From contig CAJJBP010000021.1 in assembly GCA_905182425.1 (NCBI GenBank), positions 1 to 64,000 of the forward strand: a stretch of DNA of 64,000 nt. The letters run 5' to 3'. The DNA comes from an uncultured Planktomarina sp. Lineage in GTDB: Bacteria > Pseudomonadota > Alphaproteobacteria > Rhodobacterales > Rhodobacteraceae. The notes beneath the pieces are model-generated. The model did not search any database. It saw nothing but the letters and a program-made list of their open reading frames with translations, and was not told where the DNA came from. The position numbers were made by a program, and so were the translations under genes. Below, one piece after another: positions 29,174 to 38,551 of this stretch. The stretch's first letter is position 1; each line of letters starts with the position of its first letter.

Positions 29174-30391
29174 ATGCGATATTCAGGCCTACGCGTCATT
29201 AAAGAAGCCCTAACAGGGCACAAAGGGTGGAAACCGACTTGGCGAGATGCAACCCCACAAAACCATTACGACTTTTTAGTCATCGGCGGCGGTGGCCATG
29301 GTTTAGCAACGGCATATTATTTGGCGCGGAATCATGGCGCAAAAAAGATCGCTGTTATTGAAAAGGGTTGGATTGGCGGTGGAAATGTTGGACGTAATAC
29401 TACGATTGTACGCTCAAACTATTTGCTTGATGGCAATGAACCTTTCTATGAGCATTCTCTCAAGTTGTGGGAGGGTCTCGAGCAAGACCTCAACTATAAT
29501 GCGATGGTAAGTCAACGAGGCATCTTGAACCTCGTGCACTCGGATGCCCAGCGCGATGCGTTTACAAGACGCGGCAATGCGATGATCTTAAATGGCGCCG
29601 ATGCTGATTTGATGAGCACTAAGGACATTCAGAAACGTTATCCGTTTCTAAACGTCACCGATGCACGCTTCCCAATCAAGGGAGGCTTGGCACAGCACAG
29701 GGGCGGAACAGTACGCCATGACGCTGTTGCTTGGGGCTATGCCCGAGCTGCAGATCAATTGGGCGTCGATATTATTCAAAACTGCGAAGTCTTGGGGTTT
29801 AGAATAGAAAGCGGAAAATGCTTGGGGGTTGAGACATCACGTGGATACATAGGAGCATCAAAAGTAGCCTCCTGCGTTGCCGGCTCGTCTGGACGATTGA
29901 TGGCAAAAGCTGAAATGCGCCTGCCGATTGAGAGCCATGTCCTGCAAGCTTTTGTCACTGAAGGCCTCAAACCCATACTTCCCGGCGTCATTACCTTTGG
30001 AGCGGGGCATTTCTATTGCAGCCAATCAGACAAGGGCGGCATAGTCTTTGGGGGTGACCTGGATGGGTATAATTCCTATGCACAGCGGGGCAACCTTCCC
30101 GTCGTGGAAGATGTTTGCGAAGGAGCGATGGCTATTTTTCCAATGCTTGGTCGTGTTCGTCTTCTACGCATGTGGGGTGGTATTATGGACATGTCGATGG
30201 ACGGATCTCCAATTATTGACCAAACTCACATTGATAGCCTCTATTTTAACGGGGGTTGGTGTTATGGTGGATTCAAAGCAACACCTGCCTCCGGCTGGTG
30301 CTATGCGCATCTGCTGGCTACAGATACTCCGCATGAATTCGCCACAGCCTTCCGATTTGACCGCTTTGCAAAAGGCCAAAATGATCGATGA
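29174..30391 (+). CDS. mgdA: N-methylglutamate dehydrogenase subunit A (sarcosine oxidase beta-like)
   Basis: A 405-residue DAO-family flavoprotein homologous to the beta subunit of heterotetrameric sarcosine oxidase. The FAD-binding motif VIGGGGHGLATAYYLAR is near residues 37-52; the segment QHRGGTVRHDAVAWGYARAA resembles the region carrying the flavin-linked histidine in sarcosine oxidases; the C-terminus has SPIIDQTHIDSLYFNGGWCYGGFKATPASG. ATG 29174 is preferred over the in-frame start at 29111 because of the AAGGGAGA SD. The gene order beta-delta-alpha-gamma (mgdABCD), next to mgsABC and gmaS, supports N-methylglutamate as the substrate; sarcosine or dimethylglycine oxidase is the alternative. 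It would release the C1 unit as methylene-tetrahydrofolate or formaldehyde. Confidence 0.85.
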   Translation: MRYSGLRVIKEALTGHKGWKPTWRDATPQNHYDFLVIGGGGHGLATAYYLARNHGAKKIAVIEKGWIGGGNVGRNTTIVRSNYLLDGNEPFYEHSLKLWEGLEQDLNYNAMVSQRGILNLVHSDAQRDAFTRRGNAMILNGADADLMSTKDIQKRYPFLNVTDARFPIKGGLAQHRGGTVRHDAVAWGYARAADQLGVDIIQNCEVLGFRIESGKCLGVETSRGYIGASKVASCVAGSSGRLMAKAEMRLPIESHVLQAFVTEGLKPILPGVITFGAGHFYCSQSDKGGIVFGGDLDGYNSYAQRGNLPVVEDVCEGAMAIFPMLGRVRLLRMWGGIMDMSMDGSPIIDQTHIDSLYFNGGWCYGGFKATPASGWCYAHLLATDTPHEFATAFRFDRFAKGQNDR

Positions 30392-30437
30392 AAAAGGCAT
30401 GGGCAATAACCCACAGCTTCACTGAGGAAGTTCAGAC

Positions 30438-30725
30438 ATGATCATCAATCACCCCATCCTCGGTCCTCGTGACAGCGCAGAGTTTACCTATATGGGCGAT
30501 GCGGCTTTGCTAGACCGCCCAGACTGGCAGGCCAAGGACGCCTTGCTACAGTTTATCGACTATGGCTATCTACGCGACAACCCAGCCGGACCCCACACTG
30601 AGCTTTGGTACCATGAACAAGGGGATCGGTCGTTTTTAGTTATAACCCGCGACACCACAACACATGAAATATCATCAGTTAAATTGGCCAGCGATGTCGC
30701 CCGCGGCCGAGGGCGCAGCAAATGA
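30438..30725 (+). CDS. mgdB: N-methylglutamate dehydrogenase subunit B (sarcosine oxidase delta-like, no Cys)
   Basis: A 95-residue protein of the sarcosine oxidase delta family. The N-terminus reads NHPILGPRDSAEFTYMGDA and the middle AGPHTELWYHEQGDRSFLV, aligning well with delta subunits. Classical delta subunits hold zinc with three cysteines and one histidine (CPxCGPR and HxxxC); here the protein has no cysteine at all, although the histidine in WYHEQGD is kept. The zinc site is therefore lost in this branch. It starts 46 nt after mgdA, and its TGA overlaps the ATG of mgdC (ATGA). Confidence 0.85.
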   Translation: MIINHPILGPRDSAEFTYMGDAALLDRPDWQAKDALLQFIDYGYLRDNPAGPHTELWYHEQGDRSFLVITRDTTTHEISSVKLASDVARGRGRSK

Positions 30726-33677
30726 GCCAGATAAACCGCCTCGGTGGTGGCCAAATTGACCGCACCAAAACCTTGAACTTTAAATTTGATGGAAAATCCT
30801 TCCAAGGGCACGATGGCGATACCCTGGCCAGCGCACTTTTAGCTAATAATGTCCGCCTAATGGGCCGCTCGTTTAAATACCACCGTCCTCGTGGGGTTCT
30901 GACCTCAGGCTCTGAGGAGCCAAATGCAATTATTGAACTGCGAGATGGGGCACGCCAAGAGCCCAACACCCGCGCTACAACGGCAGAGTTGTTTGAGGGA
31001 CTGACCGCCAAATCACAAAACAAGATAGGCTCCCTAAGATTTGACTTTATGGCCATAAATGACCGCTTTTCAAACTTTCTGACTGCAGGGTTTTATTATA
31101 AAACCTTTATGTGGCCAGCGGCCTTTTGGGAGAGAGTTTATGAACCTATTATTCGCAAAGCAGCAGGTCTTGGGAGCATCAGCTTTGAAAATGACCCTGA
31201 TGAATATGACCGTGGCTTTTTATACTGTGATCTTCTGATCATTGGTGCAGGTCCCTCCGGCCTTGCGGCCGCACTCACCGCCGGACGTGCGGGTGCCCAA
31301 GTTATTCTTGCAGATGAAGATTACACTATGGGTGGGCGGCTTAATTCCGAACGCTTCAGTTTTGTCGACCAATCTGGCGCCGATTGGGCTGTAAAAACTG
31401 TTGCAGAATTGGCAAGTCTACCCAATGTGAGGGTTATGGCCCGCACCACCGTCCTGGGCGCTTTTGATCATGGAATTTATGGTGCTTTAGAGCGAGTGTC
31501 CGATCACATTGCAGTTCCAGAGGCCGGGAAACCACGTCAAATTCTTTGGAAGATATATTCGAAACGAAGCTTGCTCTGCGCTGGGGCTACCGAACGCCCC
31601 ATCGCATTCGAAAATAATGACCGCCCCGGCATTATGTTGGCCGGTGCCATGCGCAGCTATGCCAACCGCTGGGCGGTCACTGCGGCTCATAATGTAGCAA
31701 TTTTTACCAATAATGATGATGGCCATAAAACTGCAACTGACCTACACGCAGCCGGCGTATCAATCGCCGCAGTTGTTGACATTCGCCAAAATGCCCCACC
31801 CAGTCAGGACTATGAGGTGATCGCAGGTGGACAAGTGGTCAACAGCACTGGACGCTTAGGCCTGACATCTATTGACATCTCCCTGCCTGATGGTTCTAGG
31901 CGAACACTGCCCTGCGGTGCACTGGGCATGTCTGGTGGTTGGAACCCAAATATACATATCACAAGTCACCATCGTGGCCACCCAGTTTGGAACGAGGAAA
32001 TTGCAGCCTTTGGCCCACCCGACAATGGACCTGTCGGTCTCAGCGTGGCCGGAGCGGCTTTGGGCAATTTCACCACCGCGGGGGCACTGGCCTCTGGTTC
32101 GTCTAAGGCCAACACTATATTAAAAAATCTGGGCATTAAGGAAAATAAACTTGCCCTCCCTCTGGCTGAAGACGCTCCAGCTAATATGACCCCCTTTTGG
32201 TATGTCGAGGGCTGTTCGCGTGCTTGGTTGGACCAACAAAACGACGTGACTGTAAAAGACGTGAAGCTTTCTCATCAAGAAAACTTCGTCAGTGTCGAGC
32301 ATCTAAAGCGCTACACCACCCTAGGAATGGCCACAGATCAAGGCAAGACCTCGAACATGGGTGGTCTTGCAATCATGGCGGAGCTGACAGGCAAAACCAT
32401 TCCAGAGGTTGGTACAACAATCTTTAGGCCACCCTACACTCCGACAGCAATTGGTGCCTTTGCAGGTCGGGATCGTGGTACAGACTTCCGTCCAACGCGC
32501 CAGTCTCCAAGCCACAAATGGGCCACCGAGCAAGGGGCTGTGTTTGTGGAAGTTGGAATGTGGCTGCGTGCGCAGTGGTTCCCGAAAGCTGGCGAAACTC
32601 ATTGGCGTGAAAGTGTAGACCGTGAAGTTGTGGCCACTAGAAAATCAGTTGGCATCTGTGACGTTACAACCTTGGGGAAAATCGATGTGCAAGGGGCTGA
32701 CTTCTGCTACATTCCTCAACAAAATTTACTGTAATGCCTTTGGAAAGCTAGCCGTTGGCAAAACCCGCTATGGCTTAATGCTGCGAGAAGATGGCATCGC
32801 GATGGATGACGGCACTGCTGGCAGATTGGCTGAGGACCATTTTGTGGTCACCACAACCACAGCAAATGCCGCCTCTGTCTTGCGGCACATGGAGTTTGCC
32901 CGTCAATGCCTATGGCCTGATCTTGATGTTCAACTGATATCAACCACAGAAGCTTGGGCTCAGTATGCTGTTGCTGGACCAAATGCACGAAAATTACTGG
33001 AAAAAGTAGTAGACCCGGAATTCGACCTCTCTAATGAAGGGTTCCCGTTTATGGCATGCTCAAATATCAAAGTTTGTGGTGGCCTTCGGGCGCGTCTTTT
33101 CCGCATTTCTTTCTCGGGTGAATTGGCCTACGAAATAGCAGTGCCCACGCGCTATGGCGACGCAATGATCCGCGAGTTGATGCAAGCCGGCGAAGAGTTC
33201 GAAGTCGTACCCTATGGTACAGAGGCCCTTGGTGTGATGCGCATAGAAAAAGGCCATGCCGCTGGTAACGAGCTGAACGGCACTACTACCGCCTTAAATC
33301 TTGGTATGGGAAAGATGGTATCAAAGAAGAAAGATAGTATTGGATCCATTCTATCCGAGCGTGAAGGTCTGAAATCGGAAGACGCTTTGAAGTTGGTCGG
33401 CTTCAAACCAGTTGATCCCAAGAATCCTGTGCCTGCGGGTAGTCATTTAATGACACTGGGCGACCCTGTGGATGCAGCACACGATCAAGGCTACGTGACC
33501 TCAGCGTGCTATTCACCTAGTCTGAAATGCTCAATTGCTATTGGTTACCTTAAATCAGGAGATGCCCGAAAAGGCGAGATAATCCGGCTTGTCAGTCCAT
33601 TGACCGGATTTGATCATAATGTCGAAGTAGTGAGTGCCCATTTTGTTGACCCAGAAGGGGAACGTCTGCGTGCATAG
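30722..33677 (+). pseudogene. mgdC: N-methylglutamate dehydrogenase subunit C (sarcosine oxidase alpha-like), one frameshift
   Basis: The frame from 30722 holds the N-terminal domain (KTLNFKFDGKSFQGHDGDTL, SFKYHRPRGVL), the NAD-binding domain ([20 protein letters not shown]) and the start of the folate-binding GcvT-like domain (RESVDREVVATRKSVGICDV), then stops at 32734. The GcvT-like part continues in another frame as LNKIYCNAFGKLAVGKTRYG to the stop at 33677. One extra T at about 32703 (GACTTC-T-GCTACA) explains the break; repaired, the protein is about 984 residues, the usual alpha-subunit length. All other motifs look intact, so the change is recent or an error. The subunit carries FAD, NAD and tetrahydrofolate in homologous enzymes. 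The four genes overlap in ATGA/GTGxxTAG fashion, so loss of the C-terminal half should also affect the coupled mgdD. Confidence 0.87.
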
Positions 33678-34230
33678 ATTAAAAGCCATAACCGCATTAG
33701 GCGGAACTGAACCTCGGGTTGATCAACACGGACCTATCACATTAAGCGAAAAATCAGGCTTTGCACTAGCATCCGTTGCGGCCCGCGTGGGTGGAACAAA
33801 AGCTACAACGATGGCTATCAAACGCCTCACCGGCGCCCCTGTACCAGGTCCAGGACAAACAAACGGCACCAAGATTACAGCTTTTTGGACCGGACCGGAT
33901 CAATGGATGCTAGAGGCCCCCTACAACAGTCACGAGAAACTGTTCGAGCAGGCAACCGCAGAAGTGAAAGGCAAAGCATCAGTGACTGAGCAATCTGATG
34001 GCTGGTGCCGATTTGATTTGCAAGGAGAGGGCTTATCTGCCGTTATGGAACGCCTCTGCGCTATCAATATGCACAACTTCGAAGCCGGTCACGCAACCCG
34101 AACGAGCATAGAACATCTTGGTTGCTTCGTAATCTGCCGGACAAAAACCCATATCTCAATCCTAGGCCCAAGATCGTCGGCTGGATCACTTCACCACGGG
34201 CTTCTTATAGCTATTAGGTCAGCTTATTGA
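33670..34230 (+). CDS. mgdD: N-methylglutamate dehydrogenase subunit D (sarcosine oxidase gamma-like)
   Basis: A 186-residue gamma-subunit-like protein, last of the mgdABCD operon. Family features: ITLSEKSGFALASVAARVGG at the N-terminus, GPDQWMLEAP in the middle, EQSDGWCRFDLQGEGLSAVMERLCAIN, and a C-terminal HISILGPRSSAGSLHHGLLIAI. The GTG at 33670 overlaps the mgdC stop by 8 nt and fits the family N-terminus; the frame extends further upstream to 33634 inside mgdC, but without family similarity. The gamma subunit helps form the folate and heterotetramer interface in sarcosine oxidases. Confidence 0.85.
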   Translation: MHRLKAITALGGTEPRVDQHGPITLSEKSGFALASVAARVGGTKATTMAIKRLTGAPVPGPGQTNGTKITAFWTGPDQWMLEAPYNSHEKLFEQATAEVKGKASVTEQSDGWCRFDLQGEGLSAVMERLCAINMHNFEAGHATRTSIEHLGCFVICRTKTHISILGPRSSAGSLHHGLLIAIRSAY

Positions 34231-34472
34231 GCAGTTTATTTAGATGGGTGGGAAGATCAAAATGAAGTTGAAAACGTCGGACTATTTTTAATTCTTAATG
34301 TAAAGTACCCAATTTCTAAAATGGGTAACTGCAGTATAGTAATCTAAGAAAATTTTTCTCTAATCGTAGCCAAAATAAGCCGTATTTATCAATTTCCTTT
34401 TAGAGTGACGTAATTCGAACCTTTTCACCTAATTTTTTATCCAGTTTTAGAATATGAAAAAAGCCTAAGACT
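34231..34472. other. Gap between convergent mgdD and glxA-type gene
   Basis: 242 bp, no ORF. An inverted repeat TACCCA-N10-TGGGTA at 34306-34327 may be a weak terminator but lacks a T-run. Nothing else was recognised. Confidence 0.4.
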
Positions 34473-35477
34473 TTAAATTGAGGGGACTGGACTGTTATCT
34501 TGAACACGGAATAGGTTAATACGACGTCGGTCTTCTTGCGGCGATAGGCCGAAAGCTTCTTTATAATGTTGCACCATGGGTGTGGTGGAACCGTAACCCA
34601 CTTGAAGAGCAATTTGTGCCATGGTGTCTTTAGAGTACATTACTAATTGCTGCGCAGCCTTCATCCGCATAGCACGGTAATAATGTGACGGGCTTTTGTC
34701 AGTGGCTTTCTTAAAGCTACGTTCGATCTGGCGCGATGAAACGCCCACTTCAACGGCAACTCTGGCTATAGAAATAGGTTCGGTCAGGTTAGCGGCAAAA
34801 ATAGCGATGGCCTTGGCCACCACAGACGGCAGCGTCGCGTCAGTCGTACTTTGACTATATGTTGGAATACTTTGACGCACACCATCTCCACGCATTAAAG
34901 GGTGCTGGAACCAACAGGCGACTTCAGTAGCAACCTCGGCACCGAGACTAGTCTCGATTAGACGCAGACATAAATCAAACGCCGCCGCTGCCCCTGATGC
35001 AGTATAACGCCTTTCAGAAAATTCGATAACCTGATCTGAGGCTTGAATATTAGGGAATTCAGATCGGAACGCTGCCTCATAACACCAATGCACAGATACC
35101 ACGTACCCACTCATCAAGCCAGCCCGAACCAATGGGAATACACCACCACTGACACCGCCTAAAACAACGCCATGGCGTTCAAGGTTTCGTAGTGCACCAA
35201 ATCCTGCCTTTGGGTTTTCGAAAGCGCCTAACGGAGGGCTAAGTAAGATCAAGCATTCAACACCTGACGATTGGGACAAAATAACATCCGGCTCAAACGA
35301 AACACCCGCACTAGACCTAACTTTCTCATCAGTTTCGGCGACTAGCGTCCAGGAAAACGCTTCCTTGCCCGAAATTTCATTGGCAGCGCGTAAAGGCTCT
35401 ATCATTGAGGTTAAACAGGCCATCGGAAAGCCATCAAAAATCAAGAAACCAATAGACTGGGTTTTCATACTACTCAT
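34473..35477 (-). CDS. GlxA-family transcriptional regulator (DJ-1/PfpI-AraC)
   Basis: A 334-residue regulator. Residues 10-190 form a DJ-1/PfpI-like amidotransferase-fold sensor (IGFLIFDGFPMACLTSMIEPL...), and residues 225-325 form an AraC-type DNA-binding domain with two HTHs (ISIARVAVEVGVSSRQIERSF and MAQIALQVGYGSTTPMVQHYKEAFG). Related proteins such as GbdR and SouR sense betaine-derived methylamines and activate their catabolism. Here the gene lies at the end of mgdABCD and is divergent from an XRE-cupin regulator across 68 bp, so it is a good candidate activator of the methylated-amine operons. Start at 35477 or 35468 (MKTQS) cannot be decided. Confidence 0.88.
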   Translation of the reverse strand: MSSMKTQSIGFLIFDGFPMACLTSMIEPLRAANEISGKEAFSWTLVAETDEKVRSSAGVSFEPDVILSQSSGVECLILLSPPLGAFENPKAGFGALRNLERHGVVLGGVSGGVFPLVRAGLMSGYVVSVHWCYEAAFRSEFPNIQASDQVIEFSERRYTASGAAAAFDLCLRLIETSLGAEVATEVACWFQHPLMRGDGVRQSIPTYSQSTTDATLPSVVAKAIAIFAANLTEPISIARVAVEVGVSSRQIERSFKKATDKSPSHYYRAMRMKAAQQLVMYSKDTMAQIALQVGYGSTTPMVQHYKEAFGLSPQEDRRRINLFRVQDNSPVPSI

Positions 35478-35545
35478 ATTTATGATAATAACAGTAAAAC
35501 AGCTGCAAAGATCAAGATGCCCTGCGCTAAGAAACGGAAGTAACT

Positions 35546-36202
35546 ATGAACATAGAAAAAAAATCGTCCGAAATGGTCACAACACTGACACAAGACCCAC
35601 ATGTTGTGCACAATGAACGTGAGAAAGTCCTGGAAGTGGCAATTGGACGGGAGGTCCGTACATTCAGGCGGCGTCAAGAAGTAACAGTAGCCGAGCTCGC
35701 TGGATTAACTGGTTTATCTATTGGCATGCTTTCCAAGATTGAAAACGGTAACACTTCGCCTTCTTTAACGACATTGCAAACATTGGCAAATGCCTTGTCT
35801 GTGCCTCTCACATCCTTTTTTCGCCGCTTTGAAGAGCGCCGCGAAGGTGTACACACTAAAGCGGGCCAAGGTGTTGAGATGGAACGTGCAGGTACGCGAG
35901 CTGGGCACCAGTATAATCTGCTAGGCCATATCGGTTCAAATGCCAGTGGAGTTATTGTTGAGCCCTATCTGATCACCCTATCTACGCATGCCGACGTGTT
36001 CCCAACATTCCAGCACGGTGGTATCGAAACCATATATATGCTGGAGGGCGAAGTTGATTATAGGCATGGCGAAGAGGTTTACCCACTGCAGCCAGGAGAC
36101 ACTCTATTTTTTGATGCAGACAGCCCGCATGGACCTGAGCGTTTAGTCCAACTTCCTGCGCGATACTTATCGATCATCAGCTATCCTCAAAGTGTTGCAT
36201 AG
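35546..36202 (+). CDS. XRE-family regulator with C-terminal cupin sensor
   Basis: A 218-residue protein. Residues 30-92 are an XRE helix-turn-helix (EVTVAELAGLTGLSIGMLSKIENGNTSPS) and residues 130-215 a cupin fold (FQHGGIETIYMLEGEVDYRHGEEVYPLQPGDTLFFDADSPHGPERL) with histidines that could bind a metal or ligand. Such XRE-cupin regulators often repress or sense small amines or acids. It starts 68 bp from the divergent GlxA-type gene, so the two probably control each other or the same set of genes. The true start could be an internal ATG at 35576 (MVTTL). Target operons are inferred from position only. Confidence 0.87.
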   Translation: MNIEKKSSEMVTTLTQDPHVVHNEREKVLEVAIGREVRTFRRRQEVTVAELAGLTGLSIGMLSKIENGNTSPSLTTLQTLANALSVPLTSFFRRFEERREGVHTKAGQGVEMERAGTRAGHQYNLLGHIGSNASGVIVEPYLITLSTHADVFPTFQHGGIETIYMLEGEVDYRHGEEVYPLQPGDTLFFDADSPHGPERLVQLPARYLSIISYPQSVA

Positions 36203-36472
36203 AATTTTTTTTCACCAAAATTCCAACTCCTATATAATTCTTAATTGAATTTCTGATCAAAATTTGTACGCTTAAAACAGTTCTCAGCGGACAGTAAAAT
36301 CCCCCGTCGACGATATATAGCAGTTCTCTTGCTGCAACCACTCATTTTCATAGTCATTTCAAAAGACTAGAAGCGGCAAAGTCTAACCGGTCCAGTTGAT
36401 ACAACGGTCACAATATAAAACCACAGAAACCTGATATTCTTGGGCTTCTTGAACATTTCGAATTGAAATACA
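36203..36472. other. Gap between convergent XRE-cupin gene and dmmC
   Basis: 270 bp, AT-rich. No ORF, hairpin with a T-run, or repeat was recognised. Confidence 0.4.
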
Positions 36473-37540
36473 TCACTTTTGCAAGGGTGGCTCAGTGCCC
36501 TCTTCGGGCCAAACACCAAAAGATGTCTCTAACCCATCATCATATTTAGACAAAAATTCTAACATCATTGGACGATTGTCAATAAAGCCTTTGTATGTCG
36601 CCAACTCCTCTGGCAAATCGCGTATAACACGGTGTAGCCTACGACCCCATTTTACTTTGCTGACGATATCTTGAAATGATATTAAATAACATCGGATTGG
36701 GAAAACAAGAGCATTTGAGCGCGGCAATCTGAAGAATGTCTGCAACTCAACACGCAGATGCTGTTTGGAACCCAAGTTTTTGGGTGTGACTGAGGTCTTT
36801 TGGATTCCCCACTTGTGATAGTTCTCTGGGCTCGTGTCCAATAGTGGGTTGACCGTCATTGTCCAATTCAGACGTCGCGCTGGAGCACCTTGCTGAATGC
36901 TAAGAAGAAATTTCAAGGCTCTAATAAAAATACCTTTTTCATGTGCCAAAGGCACTGGCGCGTGCCATTCAAAGAAGTTCATTCCAATATCAAAGTCCAA
37001 GCTCCAATCTGCCTGCGTTGTAATCATTCCTGCGTCCATCCAAAGGTTTTCGTCACGCTGATCAAGCACACAAAAATCACCCTGCGTTTGTCGCGTGATG
37101 TATTCCATTGGCCCGTAAGGAAGTGTGGTCTCATCCATGAAAACAAAATGATCATCGATTCCAAGCGGCTTATTGATCCAGTGCCAATTATCTCCATCTC
37201 GGTGCAGTTCGAACAAAGCAGGGTAGTCTTCAGATTTAGACACCATAATCAGCTCCAACAGATCCCATCCTGCCAAAGTCATATGAGGCAGAGATTGGCA
37301 TCGTAATGGATCATCAGCTAAGACCATGGCCCGATCACGCATCTCGGCCACATAATGTTCATCAACATCAAAGCGTTTTTCATAGATACTGTCAGAAGGC
37401 CCACCTTGGTGCTGCTCCATATTCACCGAATACATGTAGCTGTCTTCATGAAATGGGAATGGAAAACGATCAATTGCACGTTGTGAGTTTTTAAACGAAT
37501 AATCATCACGGAAAGTTTCGTCATTAAATTGGATTGTCAT
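36473..37540 (-). CDS. dmmC: Dimethylamine monooxygenase subunit DmmC (DUF3445, heme-dependent oxidative N-demethylase family)
   Basis: A 355-residue protein of the DUF3445 / heme-dependent oxidative N-demethylase family. Recognisable parts are the central KPLGIDDHFVFMDETTLPYGPMEYITRQTQGDF and the late LRVELQTFFRLPRSNALVFPIR with GFIDNRPMMLEFL. In Roseobacters dimethylamine is oxidised to methylamine and formaldehyde by the multi-subunit DmmABC, in which this protein, a reductase and a small subunit work together. It is the last gene of the dmmDABC operon, 12 nt after dmmB, with a GGAGGAT SD before ATG 37540. Letter assignment follows the conserved D-A-B-C gene order, not biochemistry of this protein. 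Confidence 0.85.
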   Translation of the reverse strand: MTIQFNDETFRDDYSFKNSQRAIDRFPFPFHEDSYMYSVNMEQHQGGPSDSIYEKRFDVDEHYVAEMRDRAMVLADDPLRCQSLPHMTLAGWDLLELIMVSKSEDYPALFELHRDGDNWHWINKPLGIDDHFVFMDETTLPYGPMEYITRQTQGDFCVLDQRDENLWMDAGMITTQADWSLDFDIGMNFFEWHAPVPLAHEKGIFIRALKFLLSIQQGAPARRLNWTMTVNPLLDTSPENYHKWGIQKTSVTPKNLGSKQHLRVELQTFFRLPRSNALVFPIRCYLISFQDIVSKVKWGRRLHRVIRDLPEELATYKGFIDNRPMMLEFLSKYDDGLETSFGVWPEEGTEPPLQK

Positions 37541-37552
37541 CGCAGGATCCTC

Positions 37553-38551
37553 CTATCGGTCAAGCACTAGGGTCTTGCCCTCAAAGCGTGAGACACATGG
37601 CATTATTTTTGTACCACATGCTTTTTCATCGTCTTCAAGCCAATGATCGCGGTGTACAAATGTGCCCTCACTTTCAACAACATTTGTCTCGCATTGCCCA
37701 CAAGCACCACCACGACAGAGATAAGGCGCTTCAACACCCAGACGCTCAATCGCCTCCAGCAAGCTTTCATGCTCGCCCACTTCAAGGTTCAAGCCTGATT
37801 TGGCCAGCCGCACCGCAAATGGTCTGCCCGGCTTTGGAGCTAGGAACTCTTCATTGTGCACATGCGCATCTGGCCAGCCCGCGTCAGTCGCTGCTTTACA
37901 CACCCAGTTGATCATTCCCTTCGGACCACACACATAAAGATGCGTTCCAATAGGCTGACCGTCTAACAACCGCTTAAGATCGATAGCTTGACCATTTTCG
38001 TCGTAATATACTTTCACACAGTGAGCGTATTTTGTTGTCAGTTCATCAACATAGCTGCCCAATTCAACATTGCGGCATGCATAGTGCAGCTCCCAATTTC
38101 CATGCGTACGATCGAGTTGTTTGATTTGTGCAATGAACGGAGTAATTCCTATACCGCCAGCAATAAAAAGATGTTTTCGGGCACGTAGGTCCAGCGAAAA
38201 CAGGTTCACCGGAAAACTGATCCTCATTTGGTCGCCGACTTGGGCTTTTTCATGCAAATACAAGGAGCCACCGCGGCCTTCATCATCTCTGCGCACAGAG
38301 ATTGCAAACATCTCACGCTCGGCCGGATCCGACACTAGCGAGTATGGGTTGCGACGCTTAATATCTCCATCTTGCATTTCAACAACAGTGTGTGCACCAC
38401 CCGAAAACGTAGGGAACAATTCACCATCGCAGCGCTTGAATTCGAAACGGGTGACTAAGCTGTTCAATCGGACGATAGCAGAAACAGTGACAGCAATTTT
38501 TTTTGCTCCTGTACTCTTAGGAGCAGTTGAATTGGGTGGCGGCACGTTCAT
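37553..38551 (-). CDS. dmmB: Dimethylamine monooxygenase reductase subunit DmmB
   Basis: A 332-residue PDR/VanB-type oxidoreductase. Order of domains: a flavin-binding barrel with the motif RRNPYSLVSD (about residues 67-76), an NAD-binding domain starting at HLFIAGGIGITPFIAQI, and a C-terminal plant-type 2Fe-2S ferredoxin domain with CRGGACGQC and a fourth cysteine in ACGTKIMPC. It passes electrons from NAD(P)H to the oxygenase subunits. Its ATG overlaps the dmmA stop (ATGA) and dmmC follows after 12 nt, so it is dedicated to this system. Confidence 0.88.
   Translation of the reverse strand: MNVPPPNSTAPKSTGAKKIAVTVSAIVRLNSLVTRFEFKRCDGELFPTFSGGAHTVVEMQDGDIKRRNPYSLVSDPAEREMFAISVRRDDEGRGGSLYLHEKAQVGDQMRISFPVNLFSLDLRARKHLFIAGGIGITPFIAQIKQLDRTHGNWELHYACRNVELGSYVDELTTKYAHCVKVYYDENGQAIDLKRLLDGQPIGTHLYVCGPKGMINWVCKAATDAGWPDAHVHNEEFLAPKPGRPFAVRLAKSGLNLEVGEHESLLEAIERLGVEAPYLCRGGACGQCETNVVESEGTFVHRDHWLEDDEKACGTKIMPCVSRFEGKTLVLDR

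Noticed and set aside
29174..34230. Plain sarcosine oxidase soxBDAG
   Set aside because: Sequence alone would allow it, but the Cys-less delta subunit and the neighbourhood of mgsABC and gmaS favour N-methylglutamate dehydrogenase; sarcosine oxidase remains the stated alternative.
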